Of a stretch of DNA of 64,000 nt, positions 49,379 to 58,461 are shown in pieces. The position numbers were made by a program, and so were the translations under genes. How positions within the stretch are numbered: position 1 is the first letter of the stretch; the number at the start of each line of letters is the position of its first letter. Origin of the DNA: Dehalococcoidia bacterium. Lineage in GTDB: Bacteria; Chloroflexota; Dehalococcoidia; Lucifugimonadales; GCA-002694895. The DNA is taken from assembly GCA_029936815.1 (NCBI GenBank), contig JAPYRX010000001.1, forward strand, positions 92,310 through 156,309, read 5' to 3'. Below the pieces are notes generated by a model that saw only the letters and a program-made list of their open reading frames with translations, ran no database searches and was not told where the DNA came from.

Positions 49379-50302
49379 ATGATTAAAGACGATAAAAATT
49401 TAAAGGTAAGAAGGAGTCATAGACTTAGAGTTAAAATTGAAGGTAAAGTTATTGGTTTTCTTGTTGGGAGTGCTGCTTTTATTACTATATTAGTTACGAT
49501 ATCAATTGTTTGGAACTTAGCACAACAATCATTAGGATTTTTTTCAGAAATATCTATAATTGAGTTTTTTAGTTCTACAAGATGGTCTCCTATTCTCATA
49601 CCACGAGAGTTTGGAATAGCACCTCTTGTGGCAGGTACTTTTTTAGTAATGATTATTTCATCGTTTGTTGCAGTACCCATTGGGTTGGCGGTTGCAATAT
49701 TTTTAGCTGAATATGCTCCTAATAATATTAGAAAAATATTACGTCCAATGCTGGAAGTGTTGGCAGGAATTCCAACAATTGTTTATGGATATTTTGCATT
49801 AACTTTTGTTACCCCATTATTAAAATTAGTTTTTGATGACATGATTATTTTCAATGCATTAAGTGCTGGGTTGGTAATGGGGATTATGATAATTCCTTTT
49901 GTTTCTTCATTGACTGAAGATGCTTTAATATCTGTTCCGAATTCTTTAAGGCAAGCATCTTATGCTCTTGGCGCGACAAAATTTGAGACATCAATAAAAA
50001 TTGTTGTTCCAGCTGCGTTGTCTGGCATCGTCGCTGCATTTATACTGGGTTTATCACGAGCCATTGGAGAAACAATGTTAGTTACAATCGCTGCAGGCGC
50101 AACTCCAAATTTAACATTTAATCCAATAGAAAGCATACAAACCATGACTGCATATATAGTCCAATTGGCTTTGGGGGAGGCTGCGCATGGTAGCGTGGAA
50201 TATCAATCAATATACGCGGTAGGAATATTATTGTTTATAATTACTTTTGCTATGAACACATTAGGTCATTGGGTAGTTAGGAGGTGGAGAAATGTCTACT
50301 AA
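49379..50302 (+). CDS. pstC: Phosphate ABC transporter permease PstC
   Basis: This is a 307-residue membrane permease with six predicted segments. The EAA-type loop reads QASYALGATKFETSIKIVVP, and the following segment SRAIGETMLVTIAAG carries the family's charged pair. It forms the channel with PstA, whose gene overlaps by 11 bp. The N-terminal 20 residues are strongly basic. Confidence 0.95.
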   Translation: MIKDDKNLKVRRSHRLRVKIEGKVIGFLVGSAAFITILVTISIVWNLAQQSLGFFSEISIIEFFSSTRWSPILIPREFGIAPLVAGTFLVMIISSFVAVPIGLAVAIFLAEYAPNNIRKILRPMLEVLAGIPTIVYGYFALTFVTPLLKLVFDDMIIFNALSAGLVMGIMIIPFVSSLTEDALISVPNSLRQASYALGATKFETSIKIVVPAALSGIVAAFILGLSRAIGETMLVTIAAGATPNLTFNPIESIQTMTAYIVQLALGEAAHGSVEYQSIYAVGILLFIITFAMNTLGHWVVRRWRNVY

Positions 50303-51173
50303 GATAGATATTAATTCATCTTCATTATCAAGAAGAAAATTGATAGGATTTCTTTTTATTTCTTTTTGTTTACTTGGAGTTCTAGTTGCATTTATGGGAT
50401 TAATGAGCTTACTAGTACAAGTTATAATTCAGGGCTATGAATGGGTTACTCCTAATTTGATTTTTAATTACCCATCGAGACATCCAGAGCAGGCAGGATT
50501 ATGGGCTGCATTAATTGGGACACTTTATATGATGGGATTAACTGCTTTGATTACTGTTCCTGTGGGTGTTGGCGCAGCTATATATTTAGAGGAATACGCC
50601 CCCAAAAATTGGTTTACCAGTTTTGTTGAAATTAACACTTCTAATTTAGCAGGAGTTCCTTCTATAGTATACGGGTTGCTAGGACTATCAATTTTTGTGT
50701 ATTTTTTAAAACTTGAAAGAAGTATATTAGCAGGATCACTGACTATGTCGTTATTAATTTTACCGGTTTTAATATTAACCTCAAGAGAAGCAATTAAGTC
50801 AGTCCCAAAAGCTCACAGAGAAGCAGCTTTTGCATTAGGAGGTGACAGATGGCAAGTAGTAAGGATGGCAGTTTTACCGACAGCATTTCCAGGAATTTTA
50901 ACAGGAATAATTTTAGCTCTTTCAAGAGCAATTGGAGAAGCTGCACCAATGGTGGCAATTACAGCTTTGGTTTATATTACTTTTGTACCTGTAACTCCAA
51001 TGGATAGATTTACTGTTATGCCAATACAAATATTCAATTGGGTTTCAAGGCCACAGGATGAATTTAGAGGATTAGCTGCTGGAGGTATAATTATATTATT
51101 GATTTTGTTACTTTCCATGAATTCAATTGCTGTTATTTTAAGGAATAAATATCAAGTGAGATCTGAAGAATGA
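50292..51173 (+). CDS. pstA: Phosphate ABC transporter permease PstA
   Basis: This 293-residue permease pairs with PstC. Marks are YLEEYAPKNWFTSFVEINT, AGVPSIVYGLLGLSIF, the EAA loop REAAFALGGDRWQVVRMAVLP and LSRAIGEAAPMVAI. Its start lies inside the end of pstC, indicating translational coupling. pstB follows after 27 bp. Confidence 0.95.
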   Translation: MSTKIDINSSSLSRRKLIGFLFISFCLLGVLVAFMGLMSLLVQVIIQGYEWVTPNLIFNYPSRHPEQAGLWAALIGTLYMMGLTALITVPVGVGAAIYLEEYAPKNWFTSFVEINTSNLAGVPSIVYGLLGLSIFVYFLKLERSILAGSLTMSLLILPVLILTSREAIKSVPKAHREAAFALGGDRWQVVRMAVLPTAFPGILTGIILALSRAIGEAAPMVAITALVYITFVPVTPMDRFTVMPIQIFNWVSRPQDEFRGLAAGGIIILLILLLSMNSIAVILRNKYQVRSEE

Positions 51174-51200
51174 ACATAATATTAATTAAAGGAAATCTTT

Positions 51201-51986
51201 ATGACTATAGAAAATAAAATTAACAAGGTGTCATTAAAAGTTAAAGATCTTTCGGTCTATTATGGTGCTTTTAAAGCTTTAGAAGAAATATCGATGGATA
51301 TCGAAGAAAATCAAGTTACTGCTTTAATTGGGCCATCAGGATGCGGGAAAAGTACTTTGTTAAGATGCTTTAATAGAATGAATGATTTATTTCCAAACAC
51401 AAAAATTGAAGGCCAAATTATATATGACGATATAGATATATATTCGCAAGCAATTGATCCGGTATTAATTAGATCTAAAATTGGCATGGTTTTTCAAAAA
51501 CCCAATCCTTTCCCAAAATCTATATATGACAATGTAGCGTTTGGTTTGAAAATAAACGGATTTGTTGGGAATTATGACGAAGAGGTGGAAAGGGCTTTGA
51601 TTCAATCAGCATTATGGGAAGAAGTTAAAGACAGACTAAACGATAATGCATTTTCACTCTCTGGCGGCCAACAGCAGAGATTGTGCATGGCAAGAGCATT
51701 AGCTATAAGGCCCGATGTTATATTATTAGACGAACCAACATCGGCATTAGATCCAATAGCAACTGTGAAGATAGAAGATTTGATTAATGTCTTGAAAAAA
51801 GATTATACTATTATTATAGTTACACATAATATGCAACAAGCTGCCAGAGTATCTGATAAAACTGCATTTTTATTATCCGGAGAAAACAGGTGTGGGAAAT
51901 TGATTGAAATGGATGCTACTGAAAAAATCTTTACTACTCCCTTTAAAAAAGAAACCGAAGATTATATAACTGGAAGATTTAGTTAA
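51201..51986 (+). CDS. pstB: Phosphate ABC transporter ATPase PstB
   Basis: This 261-residue ATPase drives phosphate import. Walker A is GPSGCGKST (44-52), the Q-loop region is [10 protein letters not shown], the signature is [15 protein letters not shown], and Walker B is [13 protein letters not shown]. The FQKPNPFP segment is characteristic of PstB. The start ATG follows AAAGGAAATC. phoU follows after 20 bp. Confidence 0.97.
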   Translation: MTIENKINKVSLKVKDLSVYYGAFKALEEISMDIEENQVTALIGPSGCGKSTLLRCFNRMNDLFPNTKIEGQIIYDDIDIYSQAIDPVLIRSKIGMVFQKPNPFPKSIYDNVAFGLKINGFVGNYDEEVERALIQSALWEEVKDRLNDNAFSLSGGQQQRLCMARALAIRPDVILLDEPTSALDPIATVKIEDLINVLKKDYTIIIVTHNMQQAARVSDKTAFLLSGENRCGKLIEMDATEKIFTTPFKKETEDYITGRFS

Positions 51987-52006
51987 TTTTACTAAAGGAG
52001 CTGATA

Positions 52007-52660
52007 GTGCCTAGAGAAGAATTTGATAAAGCATTAGACGAGTTGCAAGAAACAATAGAGAAAGTTCAAAAACTTGTAGAAAAAATGATAATTGATTCCG
52101 TTAAATCTTTAGAGAATAGAGATATGGATTTATCAAATAAAGTAATTGAAATGGACGATGAAGTTGACAAATATAGAGATGATTTAGAACAAAAGGCAAT
52201 TTTTTTAATTGCAAGTGAACAACCACTAGCTACTGATTTGAGAAAAATTATTACTACTTTAAGAGTTATAATGGAATTAGAAAGGATGGGAGATTATGCT
52301 GAAGGAATTGCTAAAATAAATTTAAGAATTGGTGAAACTGAATTAATTAAACCACTAATTGATATTCCTTCTATGTCAAAAAAATCTATTGAAATGATGA
52401 GGAACTGTATGAAGGCTTATAAAAACACTGATGTTAAATTAGCTGAATCAGTTTGCAGAGTAGATGATGAAGTTGATGTGTTAAAAGATAGAGTGATTAA
52501 TGAATTACTTCAAATAATGATGAAAGATCCATCATCTTCAAGGCAAGCTACATATTTAATTTTTATAGCTCATAATTTAGAAAGAATAGCTGACCGATCG
52601 ACTAATATTGCTGAAGATACCATATTTTTAGCTACAGGAAAATCTAGATCAATTGATTGA
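52007..52660 (+). CDS. phoU: Phosphate-specific transport accessory protein PhoU
   Basis: This 217-residue all-helical protein consists of two PhoU repeats, each with an E/DxxxD metal motif (IEMDDEVDKYRDDLE and CRVDDEVDVLKD). It damps phosphate signalling between PstSCAB and the Pho histidine kinase. The start is GTG with a strong AAAGGAG seven bases upstream. No phoR/phoB follows, so the kinase-regulator pair must be encoded elsewhere. Confidence 0.94.
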   Translation: MPREEFDKALDELQETIEKVQKLVEKMIIDSVKSLENRDMDLSNKVIEMDDEVDKYRDDLEQKAIFLIASEQPLATDLRKIITTLRVIMELERMGDYAEGIAKINLRIGETELIKPLIDIPSMSKKSIEMMRNCMKAYKNTDVKLAESVCRVDDEVDVLKDRVINELLQIMMKDPSSSRQATYLIFIAHNLERIADRSTNIAEDTIFLATGKSRSID

Positions 52661-52692
52661 TTTAATTTACAAAACTTAGTTAAAGGGAAAAA

Positions 52693-52983
52693 ATGTACGG
52701 AACTATATTTAATTTAGATGTTAAAGATGGGCATAAAGAATCTCTCTTAAATATCATGCAACAAAACGATAGAGTACCCGAAGGAATGGTTGCTTGGTTT
52801 TTGATGAACCCAAGTGATGAAGGTAAAGATTTAATTGGGGTTGCTGTTTTTAAAAATAAAGAATCTCATTTAGCGAACGCAGAGAATCCTGATCAGCATG
52901 ATTATTTTGTAGAAATGATGAAACATTTAAACTCCGAGCCAACTTGGACTGACGGGGAATATGTAATAGGCGAAATATCTTAA
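52693..52983 (+). CDS. Small ABM-like/dimeric alpha-beta barrel protein
   Basis: This is a 96-residue soluble protein with the pattern of an antibiotic-biosynthesis-monooxygenase-type ferredoxin-like fold: a first strand (YGTIFNLDVKDGH), a helix, VAWFLMN, then LIGVAVFKNKESHLANAENP and a final helix. It starts 32 bp after phoU with AAAGGG ahead of the ATG, so it may be the last gene of the phosphate operon. No function is assigned; these folds often bind haem or small aromatic compounds. Confidence 0.75.
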   Translation: MYGTIFNLDVKDGHKESLLNIMQQNDRVPEGMVAWFLMNPSDEGKDLIGVAVFKNKESHLANAENPDQHDYFVEMMKHLNSEPTWTDGEYVIGEIS

Positions 52984-53015
52984 ATCATTTTCTCAAACTT
53001 GAGTTAAGGTAAAAC

Positions 53016-53189
53016 TCAGCATGGAGCAGGAAGAATATCAGTTTGACTTATGTATTCACCATTAGTTTGATTACTTAATGGAGTTATGTATAAATTGGCT
53101 ATGTTTTCCCAATTATAGAATATTAATATAAATACTATGCTTATTAAAAATAATTGGGAAAATACGGCTATATATTTACCCTTACTCAT
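53016..53189 (-). CDS. Possible 57-residue single-span membrane protein
   Basis: An open frame from ATG (53189) to TGA encodes 57 residues: a short basic start, one hydrophobic segment (AVFSQLFLISIVFILIFY), and a polar tail with two prolines ending in Cys. It begins 11 bp after the stop of the transhydrogenase gene on the same strand. No clear ribosome-binding site is present, so expression by coupling or as an independent gene is uncertain. I know no homologue. Confidence 0.4.
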   Translation of the reverse strand: MSKGKYIAVFSQLFLISIVFILIFYNWENIANLYITPLSNQTNGEYISQTDILPAPC

Positions 53190-53200
53190 AATGTATAGTC

Positions 53201-54490
53201 TTATTTAATCCAGGAATCATCTAAACTTTTTATGAATAAAGTTTGAAGATCTTTTGCATTAACTTCTATAGGGCTCAATTTTATTACTCGATGTTGAGGG
53301 AGAGTTAGTTTAACTAAATTGTCTACATCTGATTCTTTATAACCCAAATCGGATAATTTTGTAGGCATCCCAATAGAAGACATTATGTCTTTTATTACTC
53401 TTGGTAATACTGTTTCAACATTGCCTGTTGTTACGTCTGAAATTCCAAGGGCTTTAGTAACTTCTACATGTCTTTGGAGATCACTTTTTGCTGTAAAATT
53501 AAATATTGCGGGAGCTGTTATTGCAACTGATAAGCCATGAGGAATCATTGGATGATCATCTGGATAATCATCTAAATAAAAATCTTTTACGTTACCAGAA
53601 ACAGCATATGACATCCCGTGACATAAATGACACCCAGCATTTCCAAATCCTATTCCGGCGTAAGTGGCAGCTAATAACATTTGAGATTTAGCTTCGTGAT
53701 CATTTGGGTCGTTTACAGCTTTATAAATATTTTGAGCAACCATTTTTATTGCAGTTAATGACCAAATATCACTTATAGGATTTGAACCTTGATATGGTGG
53801 TCTTAATGCAGGGTTGTCGGGCTTATTTCTTTTGTGAAAAGGAATAGCAGTATATGATTCTAGTCCATGGCATAAAACATCAAGCCCGCTACAAGCAACA
53901 ATATTTGAAGGAATACTTCTAACATTTTCCGGATCAATTAACCCAACTAATGGTCTTAATGCCCTATGAGCAATTGCGGTTTTAGCATTCATTTCCTTAA
54001 AATCAAATACAGCAGTACCAGTTGTTTCGCTTCCTGTGCCTGTAGTTGTTGGTATTGAAATTGACGGTTTTAATGGCCCGGGAACAGGCAATCCTTTTCC
54101 AATAGGGGCATTAACATAAGCCATAAAATCATTTGGATAAGTTGCATATAAATTTGCAACTTTTGCAGTATCCATACTAGACCCACCACCAACTCCAACA
54201 AAACCATCTATATTATTTTCAATAGCGAAGTTGATAGCATTTTTAAAAGAAGTATCAGTTGGCTCAACACTTACATCTGAAAACAGAATAGGGTTCAATT
54301 TACTTCTGTTTATTGATGAAATTGTATTTTGAACACTTACATGATCAATCATGTTTTTATCAGTGACTATCATGATGGTTTTACAATTTAATCTTTCAAA
54401 TTCCCACCCGACTTCTTCTGTGACTCCATTACCAAATTTGATGCTTGAAGAATCTATTGTAAAAGCTGTTTCTTGTATATTGCTTACCAT
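53201..54490 (-). CDS. Iron-containing alcohol dehydrogenase, hydroxyacid-oxoacid transhydrogenase type
   Basis: This 429-residue group III dehydrogenase resembles hydroxyacid-oxoacid transhydrogenase (ADHFE1), which couples oxidation of 4-hydroxybutyrate to reduction of 2-oxoglutarate. Marks are VGGGSSMDTAK, SIPTTTGTGSETTG, the metal-binding CSGLDVLCHGLESYTAIPFH, YQGSNPISDIW and GFGNAGCHLCHGMSY. It stands alone; no other GHB genes are near. Other secondary alcohols are possible substrates. Confidence 0.85.
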   Translation of the reverse strand: MVSNIQETAFTIDSSSIKFGNGVTEEVGWEFERLNCKTIMIVTDKNMIDHVSVQNTISSINRSKLNPILFSDVSVEPTDTSFKNAINFAIENNIDGFVGVGGGSSMDTAKVANLYATYPNDFMAYVNAPIGKGLPVPGPLKPSISIPTTTGTGSETTGTAVFDFKEMNAKTAIAHRALRPLVGLIDPENVRSIPSNIVACSGLDVLCHGLESYTAIPFHKRNKPDNPALRPPYQGSNPISDIWSLTAIKMVAQNIYKAVNDPNDHEAKSQMLLAATYAGIGFGNAGCHLCHGMSYAVSGNVKDFYLDDYPDDHPMIPHGLSVAITAPAIFNFTAKSDLQRHVEVTKALGISDVTTGNVETVLPRVIKDIMSSIGMPTKLSDLGYKESDVDNLVKLTLPQHRVIKLSPIEVNAKDLQTLFIKSLDDSWIK

Positions 54491-54510
54491 CTAAACATCA
54501 TATTAGATAA

Positions 54511-54548
54511 CAAAAATCCATACCATAGTTAAATAGCATGGATTTTTG
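54511..54548 (-). terminator. Hairpin terminator of the two-repeat small gene
   Basis: CAAAAATCCAT (54511-54521) and ATGGATTTTTG (54538-54548) are a perfect 11-bp inverted repeat with a 16-base loop, 27 bp past the stop of the small minus-strand gene. On the minus strand the 3' arm ends in five T residues. It would also isolate the downstream transhydrogenase gene. Confidence 0.6.
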
Positions 54549-54575
54549 ATTATATTTTAAATAGTTGGAAAAAAA

Positions 54576-54800
54576 TTATTTTTTCCAAGCCATTTGTGAT
54601 CTGGAAACGTTTCCAGATCCATCGATGTAGTATAAGAAACCTGATTCTCTAGATACATTTGCATCAGCTACTTTTTCAGCTCCGCCGCCTGGTTTTCCAC
54701 CTGATGCCATTTTAGTTCTCCAAACATTACCATCTTTACCAAGATAGTAAAAATAACCAGATTCTTTTTTTACGCCAGTATTGGCTACTACTTCAGCCAT
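54576..54800 (-). CDS. Small protein with two internal repeats, function unknown
   Basis: This 74-residue protein consists of two repeats of about 23 residues: KKESGYFYYLGKDGNVWRTK and SRESGFLYYIDGSGNVSRSQ, each followed by MA, joined by a Gly/Pro/Lys linker. Each repeat has an aromatic FYY/LYY strand and a turn of GxxGNV type, suggesting a small beta-rich fold. The ATG at 54800 follows GGAGGG; an upstream ATG at 54812 lacks this. A dedicated terminator follows. The strong ribosome-binding site and terminator suggest high, independent expression. Confidence 0.75.
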   Translation of the reverse strand: MAEVVANTGVKKESGYFYYLGKDGNVWRTKMASGGKPGGGAEKVADANVSRESGFLYYIDGSGNVSRSQMAWKK

Positions 54801-54941
54801 GATTCCCTCCATAATTGAATTAGGAAATATATTAAGTATAATATAATATTATAATCATACAACTTTATTCTACACCATCTTCCTTCAGTAAGCAAACTTG
54901 TTTTATGAAGAGGAATTATATTTGTATGATTATTATTAAAA

Positions 54942-55199
54942 ATGATACAAATTGTTGTGTTTTGCGTTAATTGTAGAAGTGAAAATATTAAAGAAAGAGA
55001 TATAACTCCTTTATATCTGTGCTTAGATTGTGGAAATGATTTTAATGATGAGAGCATTCCGTATGTTATTGATCAATATAATCAAAATAAAACTTTAAAT
55101 GTATTTAAAAAAATAATTTTTGATAAAAACGATCCCGTAAGTTCTATGTTATTAATATTTTTATTAATGTTTCCAATAATATTAGGATTTTTTATATAA
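54942..55199 (+). CDS. Small zinc-ribbon membrane protein
   Basis: This 85-residue protein has two CxxC pairs, CVNC (residues 8-11) and CLDC (27-30), forming a plausible zinc ribbon. A charged middle and a C-terminal hydrophobic segment (MLLIFLLMFPIILGFFI) form a tail anchor. No ribosome-binding site is obvious before the ATG. It has no recognised family beyond the ribbon and is divergent from the two-repeat gene. Confidence 0.6.
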   Translation: MIQIVVFCVNCRSENIKERDITPLYLCLDCGNDFNDESIPYVIDQYNQNKTLNVFKKIIFDKNDPVSSMLLIFLLMFPIILGFFI

Positions 55200-55413
55200 C
55201 TCTTTAATTAACTGTAAGGTCGATATTATACAATGCATTTAAGTTTGCATACTTTTTAGATAAATTTGTTATTTCAATTGATTTGAAATGGACAATGTTT
55301 TATTTTTTTATACCAAAATATATAAGTAGTATATAAGTTTATATTTTTTTTCATTAAGATGTTATATAAAATATTATCTAAATCTTGTTATATGATAAAA
55401 AAAGGTTTTTGTT

Positions 55414-56136
55414 TTGAATGAATATTTATTGTTAGATATAGGGAATACAAATATAAAGTACGCATTGGTATCGGAGAATAAGTTTATATCTAAGAAAACA
55501 TTTAATACCTCAGAGGTTGAAGTGATTATAAATGAAGAAATCCCTATAAATATAAAAAATATATTTATATCAAGTGTTGTTCCTGAAGTTAATATATATT
55601 TTGAAAATTTACATATCAATTCTTACTTTGTTTCACATGATAATATTTCAAATATAAAAGTAAAAATTCCAAATCCAAAAGAGCTAGGCTCTGACTTAAT
55701 CATAAATGCATCATCAGCTTACGAATTAACTAATAGTAGAAATCTTATAATTGATCATGGCACTGCTTTGACTTTTTGCCACGTGGATAATAATGGTAAT
55801 TATTTAGGATGTTTGATATTTCCAGGTAATCGTATAGCAAGCGAGTCATTATCAAGGCATACTTCTCAATTATCTTTTACTGAAATGAACAATAGTGATA
55901 AATTGTTTGGAGTTAATACTGAAGAAGCAATTGGAACTGGTTTATTTAAGGGGTATATTCATTTAATTAATGGATTTATAAGAGAATTTAAGGATACATA
56001 TTCTGACATTAAAGTTGTAGGTAGTGGAAAAGGAATTGAAATATTTAAAAATCATATCCACTTAGATATTTATGAAGATGATTTAACAATTAACGGATTA
56101 AACTTATTTGCAAAAAACATTTTGGGAATAGAATAG
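55414..56136 (+). CDS. coaX: Type III pantothenate kinase
   Basis: CoaX phosphorylates pantothenate in coenzyme A synthesis. In this 240-residue protein the phosphate loop is LLLDIGNTNIKYAL, the substrate region is PKELGSDLIINASSAYEL, and the catalytic stretch is LIIDHGTALTFCHVD, where most relatives have GTATTFD. GCLIFPGNR follows. The start is TTG at 55414, with AAAGG eight bases before it. It is convergent with the flavoprotein gene, 5 bp apart. Confidence 0.92.
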   Translation: MNEYLLLDIGNTNIKYALVSENKFISKKTFNTSEVEVIINEEIPINIKNIFISSVVPEVNIYFENLHINSYFVSHDNISNIKVKIPNPKELGSDLIINASSAYELTNSRNLIIDHGTALTFCHVDNNGNYLGCLIFPGNRIASESLSRHTSQLSFTEMNNSDKLFGVNTEEAIGTGLFKGYIHLINGFIREFKDTYSDIKVVGSGKGIEIFKNHIHLDIYEDDLTINGLNLFAKNILGIE

Positions 56137-56141
56137 TTAGT

Positions 56142-57623
56142 TTAATTTGTTGAAGCTTTTTCTCCGGCTTTTTTCCCAAAAACTGCTCCTGCCATCATTC
56201 CTCCTCCAGAAGGGTAATTTTTGTACCATAATCCTCCTAACATTTCTCCAACAGCGTATAATCCTTTTATAATATTTCCTTGTCTGTTCAATACTTCTCC
56301 ATTTATTGTCGTCTTTAGTCCTCCGTAACAAAATGTCATTCCTGCTATCACGGGATATGCTTCAAAAGGAGGTTTGTCTAATGCAAGTGCCCAATTAGAT
56401 CTTTTTGGAATTATATTAGATGTTGATTTGCCATCTAATATATGCGGATTATAGTGTTCAGATGAAATACTATTATTAAAATTATTTATATTTGATAAAA
56501 AATCATTAATATTATCTATTTTAAGCTTACTTGCTAGACTAGAAAGGCTGTTAGAAACATAATTAGTTGGGTTTTTGTATTTATTTAACACACCTTCGCT
56601 TCTATGCTTGGCATCAAATAACTGATAAGCCATTTGTTGTTTTTGTTCTAATATTGCCTTGCCTGTTTTTGCATACGTTAACCCCCTCCATGTTTCTCCT
56701 TCATCAATAAATCTTTTTCCATCTTGATTGATCATTACACTAAAAGGATATGCGTATCTGCTCCAATAATCTCCAGATTTATTTTTGCCAGGCAAGTCAA
56801 AATCAGGTCTATTATAATCTTGCGGGGAGGCGTGACAGGTAGACCAGTCATCATATGGAATTGCACCATAGTTTAAAGCCATCTCTAGCCCTTCACCAGT
56901 ATTATGAGGAACACCTCTAAGTTTGATATTTCTCCACTTTGCACCCAAGTACTTTGCACGCATATCTGGGTTAGATTCAAAACTTCCACAAGCCATAATT
57001 ACAGATTTGGAAAAAAGTTTTATATTTTGATTTTTATGATTTACTACAACTCCACTTATATTATTATTTTGTTTAATTAGATCTATTACAGAACATTCAT
57101 AGATTATTTTCACACCTTTTTGAAGGGCTATTTTTTTCCATCTATTTATTAAGCCGTATCCTTTTCCATCAAAAGAAACAACATTAGCAGAAGTTGGGTT
57201 TTCAAAAGTAGGTTCCCAATAATGTCCTAACTTGTTCATCCATTGGATTGTATTAAGAGAATTTGATACTAATTCATGAGACAAATTTTGATTTGATCTG
57301 TTTTCAGTTACTTTATTTATATCGTTTAAATAATCAATTTCAGTATATTCTTTGACCATATTTTTAAGAGCTTGAATTTTTATTTCGAATTGGCTCAATT
57401 CATTAGATGATTCAGGAAATTTAATTAATGGCAACAGATCATCAAATGAATTGTAAGCAAATCTCATGTGAATAGTTAACGCACTATTCCCACCCATGTA
57501 TTTTTCTTCAGTTTTTTCGAGCATTAAAACTTCTGATCCGTTTTGTCTTGCAGCAATAGCTGCGGAAAACGCTGCGTTTCCTGCTCCTACAATTATGATG
57601 TCTGGGTTATATATTTCTAGCAT
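56142..57623 (-). CDS. FAD-dependent tricarballylate dehydrogenase-like protein
   Basis: This 493-residue flavoprotein belongs to the fumarate reductase/succinate dehydrogenase superfamily. The FAD-binding motif is IIVGAGNAAFSAAIAARQ at the N-terminus, followed by EKTEEKYMGGNSALTIH, RFIDEGETWRG in the substrate domain and YPSGGGMMAGAVFGKKAG at the end. The MGGNSA region resembles TcuA-type tricarballylate dehydrogenases. The gene stands alone without TcuB or a transporter, so the substrate and electron acceptor are unknown. Confidence 0.85.
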   Translation of the reverse strand: MLEIYNPDIIIVGAGNAAFSAAIAARQNGSEVLMLEKTEEKYMGGNSALTIHMRFAYNSFDDLLPLIKFPESSNELSQFEIKIQALKNMVKEYTEIDYLNDINKVTENRSNQNLSHELVSNSLNTIQWMNKLGHYWEPTFENPTSANVVSFDGKGYGLINRWKKIALQKGVKIIYECSVIDLIKQNNNISGVVVNHKNQNIKLFSKSVIMACGSFESNPDMRAKYLGAKWRNIKLRGVPHNTGEGLEMALNYGAIPYDDWSTCHASPQDYNRPDFDLPGKNKSGDYWSRYAYPFSVMINQDGKRFIDEGETWRGLTYAKTGKAILEQKQQMAYQLFDAKHRSEGVLNKYKNPTNYVSNSLSSLASKLKIDNINDFLSNINNFNNSISSEHYNPHILDGKSTSNIIPKRSNWALALDKPPFEAYPVIAGMTFCYGGLKTTINGEVLNRQGNIIKGLYAVGEMLGGLWYKNYPSGGGMMAGAVFGKKAGEKASTN

Positions 57624-57691
57624 TTGTTAATATAATTATTATTATAATATGTTATACAATCACATATATTTACTCAACTTAAATAATTTCC

Positions 57692-58090
57692 ATGTTTTTA
57701 TTTGTATACGGCACATTGATTTCATCAGAATATAATCATCAATACCTAAGAGGCTCAAAATTAGTGGGAGAAACTCATACTTTTGGTTCACTTTATGATA
57801 TTGGAGAATATCCTGCACTAATTGCAGATGGAGCAAATTGTATTAAAGGAGAACTTTATAAAATTGATGATACAGTATTGAAGGGATGTGATTTACTAGA
57901 AGGATATGATGAATTAGATATTGTGAATTCTAATTATGTTAGGGAAGAAATTTCAGTTATATTTGAAGACAAAGAATATTATTGCTATGTTTATTATTGT
58001 AATTTTAATGTTGAAAATTATCCCGAAATAAAATCGGGTAATTATAAAAAATATATGATGAAAAAAAGAAATGAAAATAAAAATACCTAA
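57692..58090 (+). CDS. Gamma-glutamylcyclotransferase-like (AIG2 family) protein
   Basis: This 132-residue protein of the GGCT fold has the binding loop VYGTLIS (residues 5-11) and the catalytic glutamate E70 in LLEGYDELD. The GELYKID strand is also typical. It may act on gamma-glutamyl amines or peptides. It starts with ATG; its basic C-terminal tail runs into the remains of a monooxygenase gene, so the last few residues (KKRNENKNT) may be a fusion scar. Confidence 0.82.
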   Translation: MFLFVYGTLISSEYNHQYLRGSKLVGETHTFGSLYDIGEYPALIADGANCIKGELYKIDDTVLKGCDLLEGYDELDIVNSNYVREEISVIFEDKEYYCYVYYCNFNVENYPEIKSGNYKKYMMKKRNENKNT

Positions 58091-58392
58091 ATTTGGATTA
58101 AACAGACATAATAAAAGATCTGTTTCAGAATTTGCAGCAGATGTTTTACGTGCTGAAAATGTGGATGGTACTGTGATTTTTACCAGATTCACAATTAAGT
58201 AGTAGAGATACTTATGTTTAGTTAGCAGCAGCACAAGCTACAAAAAAATAACATTAGCCACTTTATTAATTAATGCAGTAACAAGACATCCGTCTGTTAC
58301 TGCATTAAGCATATATTGAAAGGATCCTAAAAGAAGTAATTCCTAAAGTTAAAGAGATATTAATGAATATTTCTTTAACTGACAATTTATAA
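58071..58392 (+). pseudogene. Decayed luciferase-like (LLM class) flavin monooxygenase
   Basis: Pieces in all three plus frames match one LLM protein in order. KFGLNRHNKRSVSEFAADVL comes first, then a frame change to SQLSSRDTYV, a stop, LAAAQATKK, another shift to ITLATLLINAVTRHPSVTA, and finally ILKEVIPKVKEI before a stop at 58390. Several stops and shifts and a deletion of most of the barrel make it clearly inactive. The gap of 356 bp without a gene is explained by this relic. Confidence 0.83.
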
Positions 58393-58461
58393 GCAGATAT
58401 ATAAAGTATATATATTTATATGTTATTAATATAAAATAATTTTTTATTGAAATGTTTGATT

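Noticed and set aside
54788..55057. 89-residue minus-strand open frame over the zinc-ribbon gene
   Set aside because: It lacks a ribosome-binding site and recognisable features, and the opposite frame has two CxxC pairs and a membrane segment.
58024..58049. Inverted repeat around ATCCCGA/TCGGGTA in the end of the GGCT-like gene
   Set aside because: It lies inside coding sequence, has a bulge and lacks a T-run, so it is not called a terminator.
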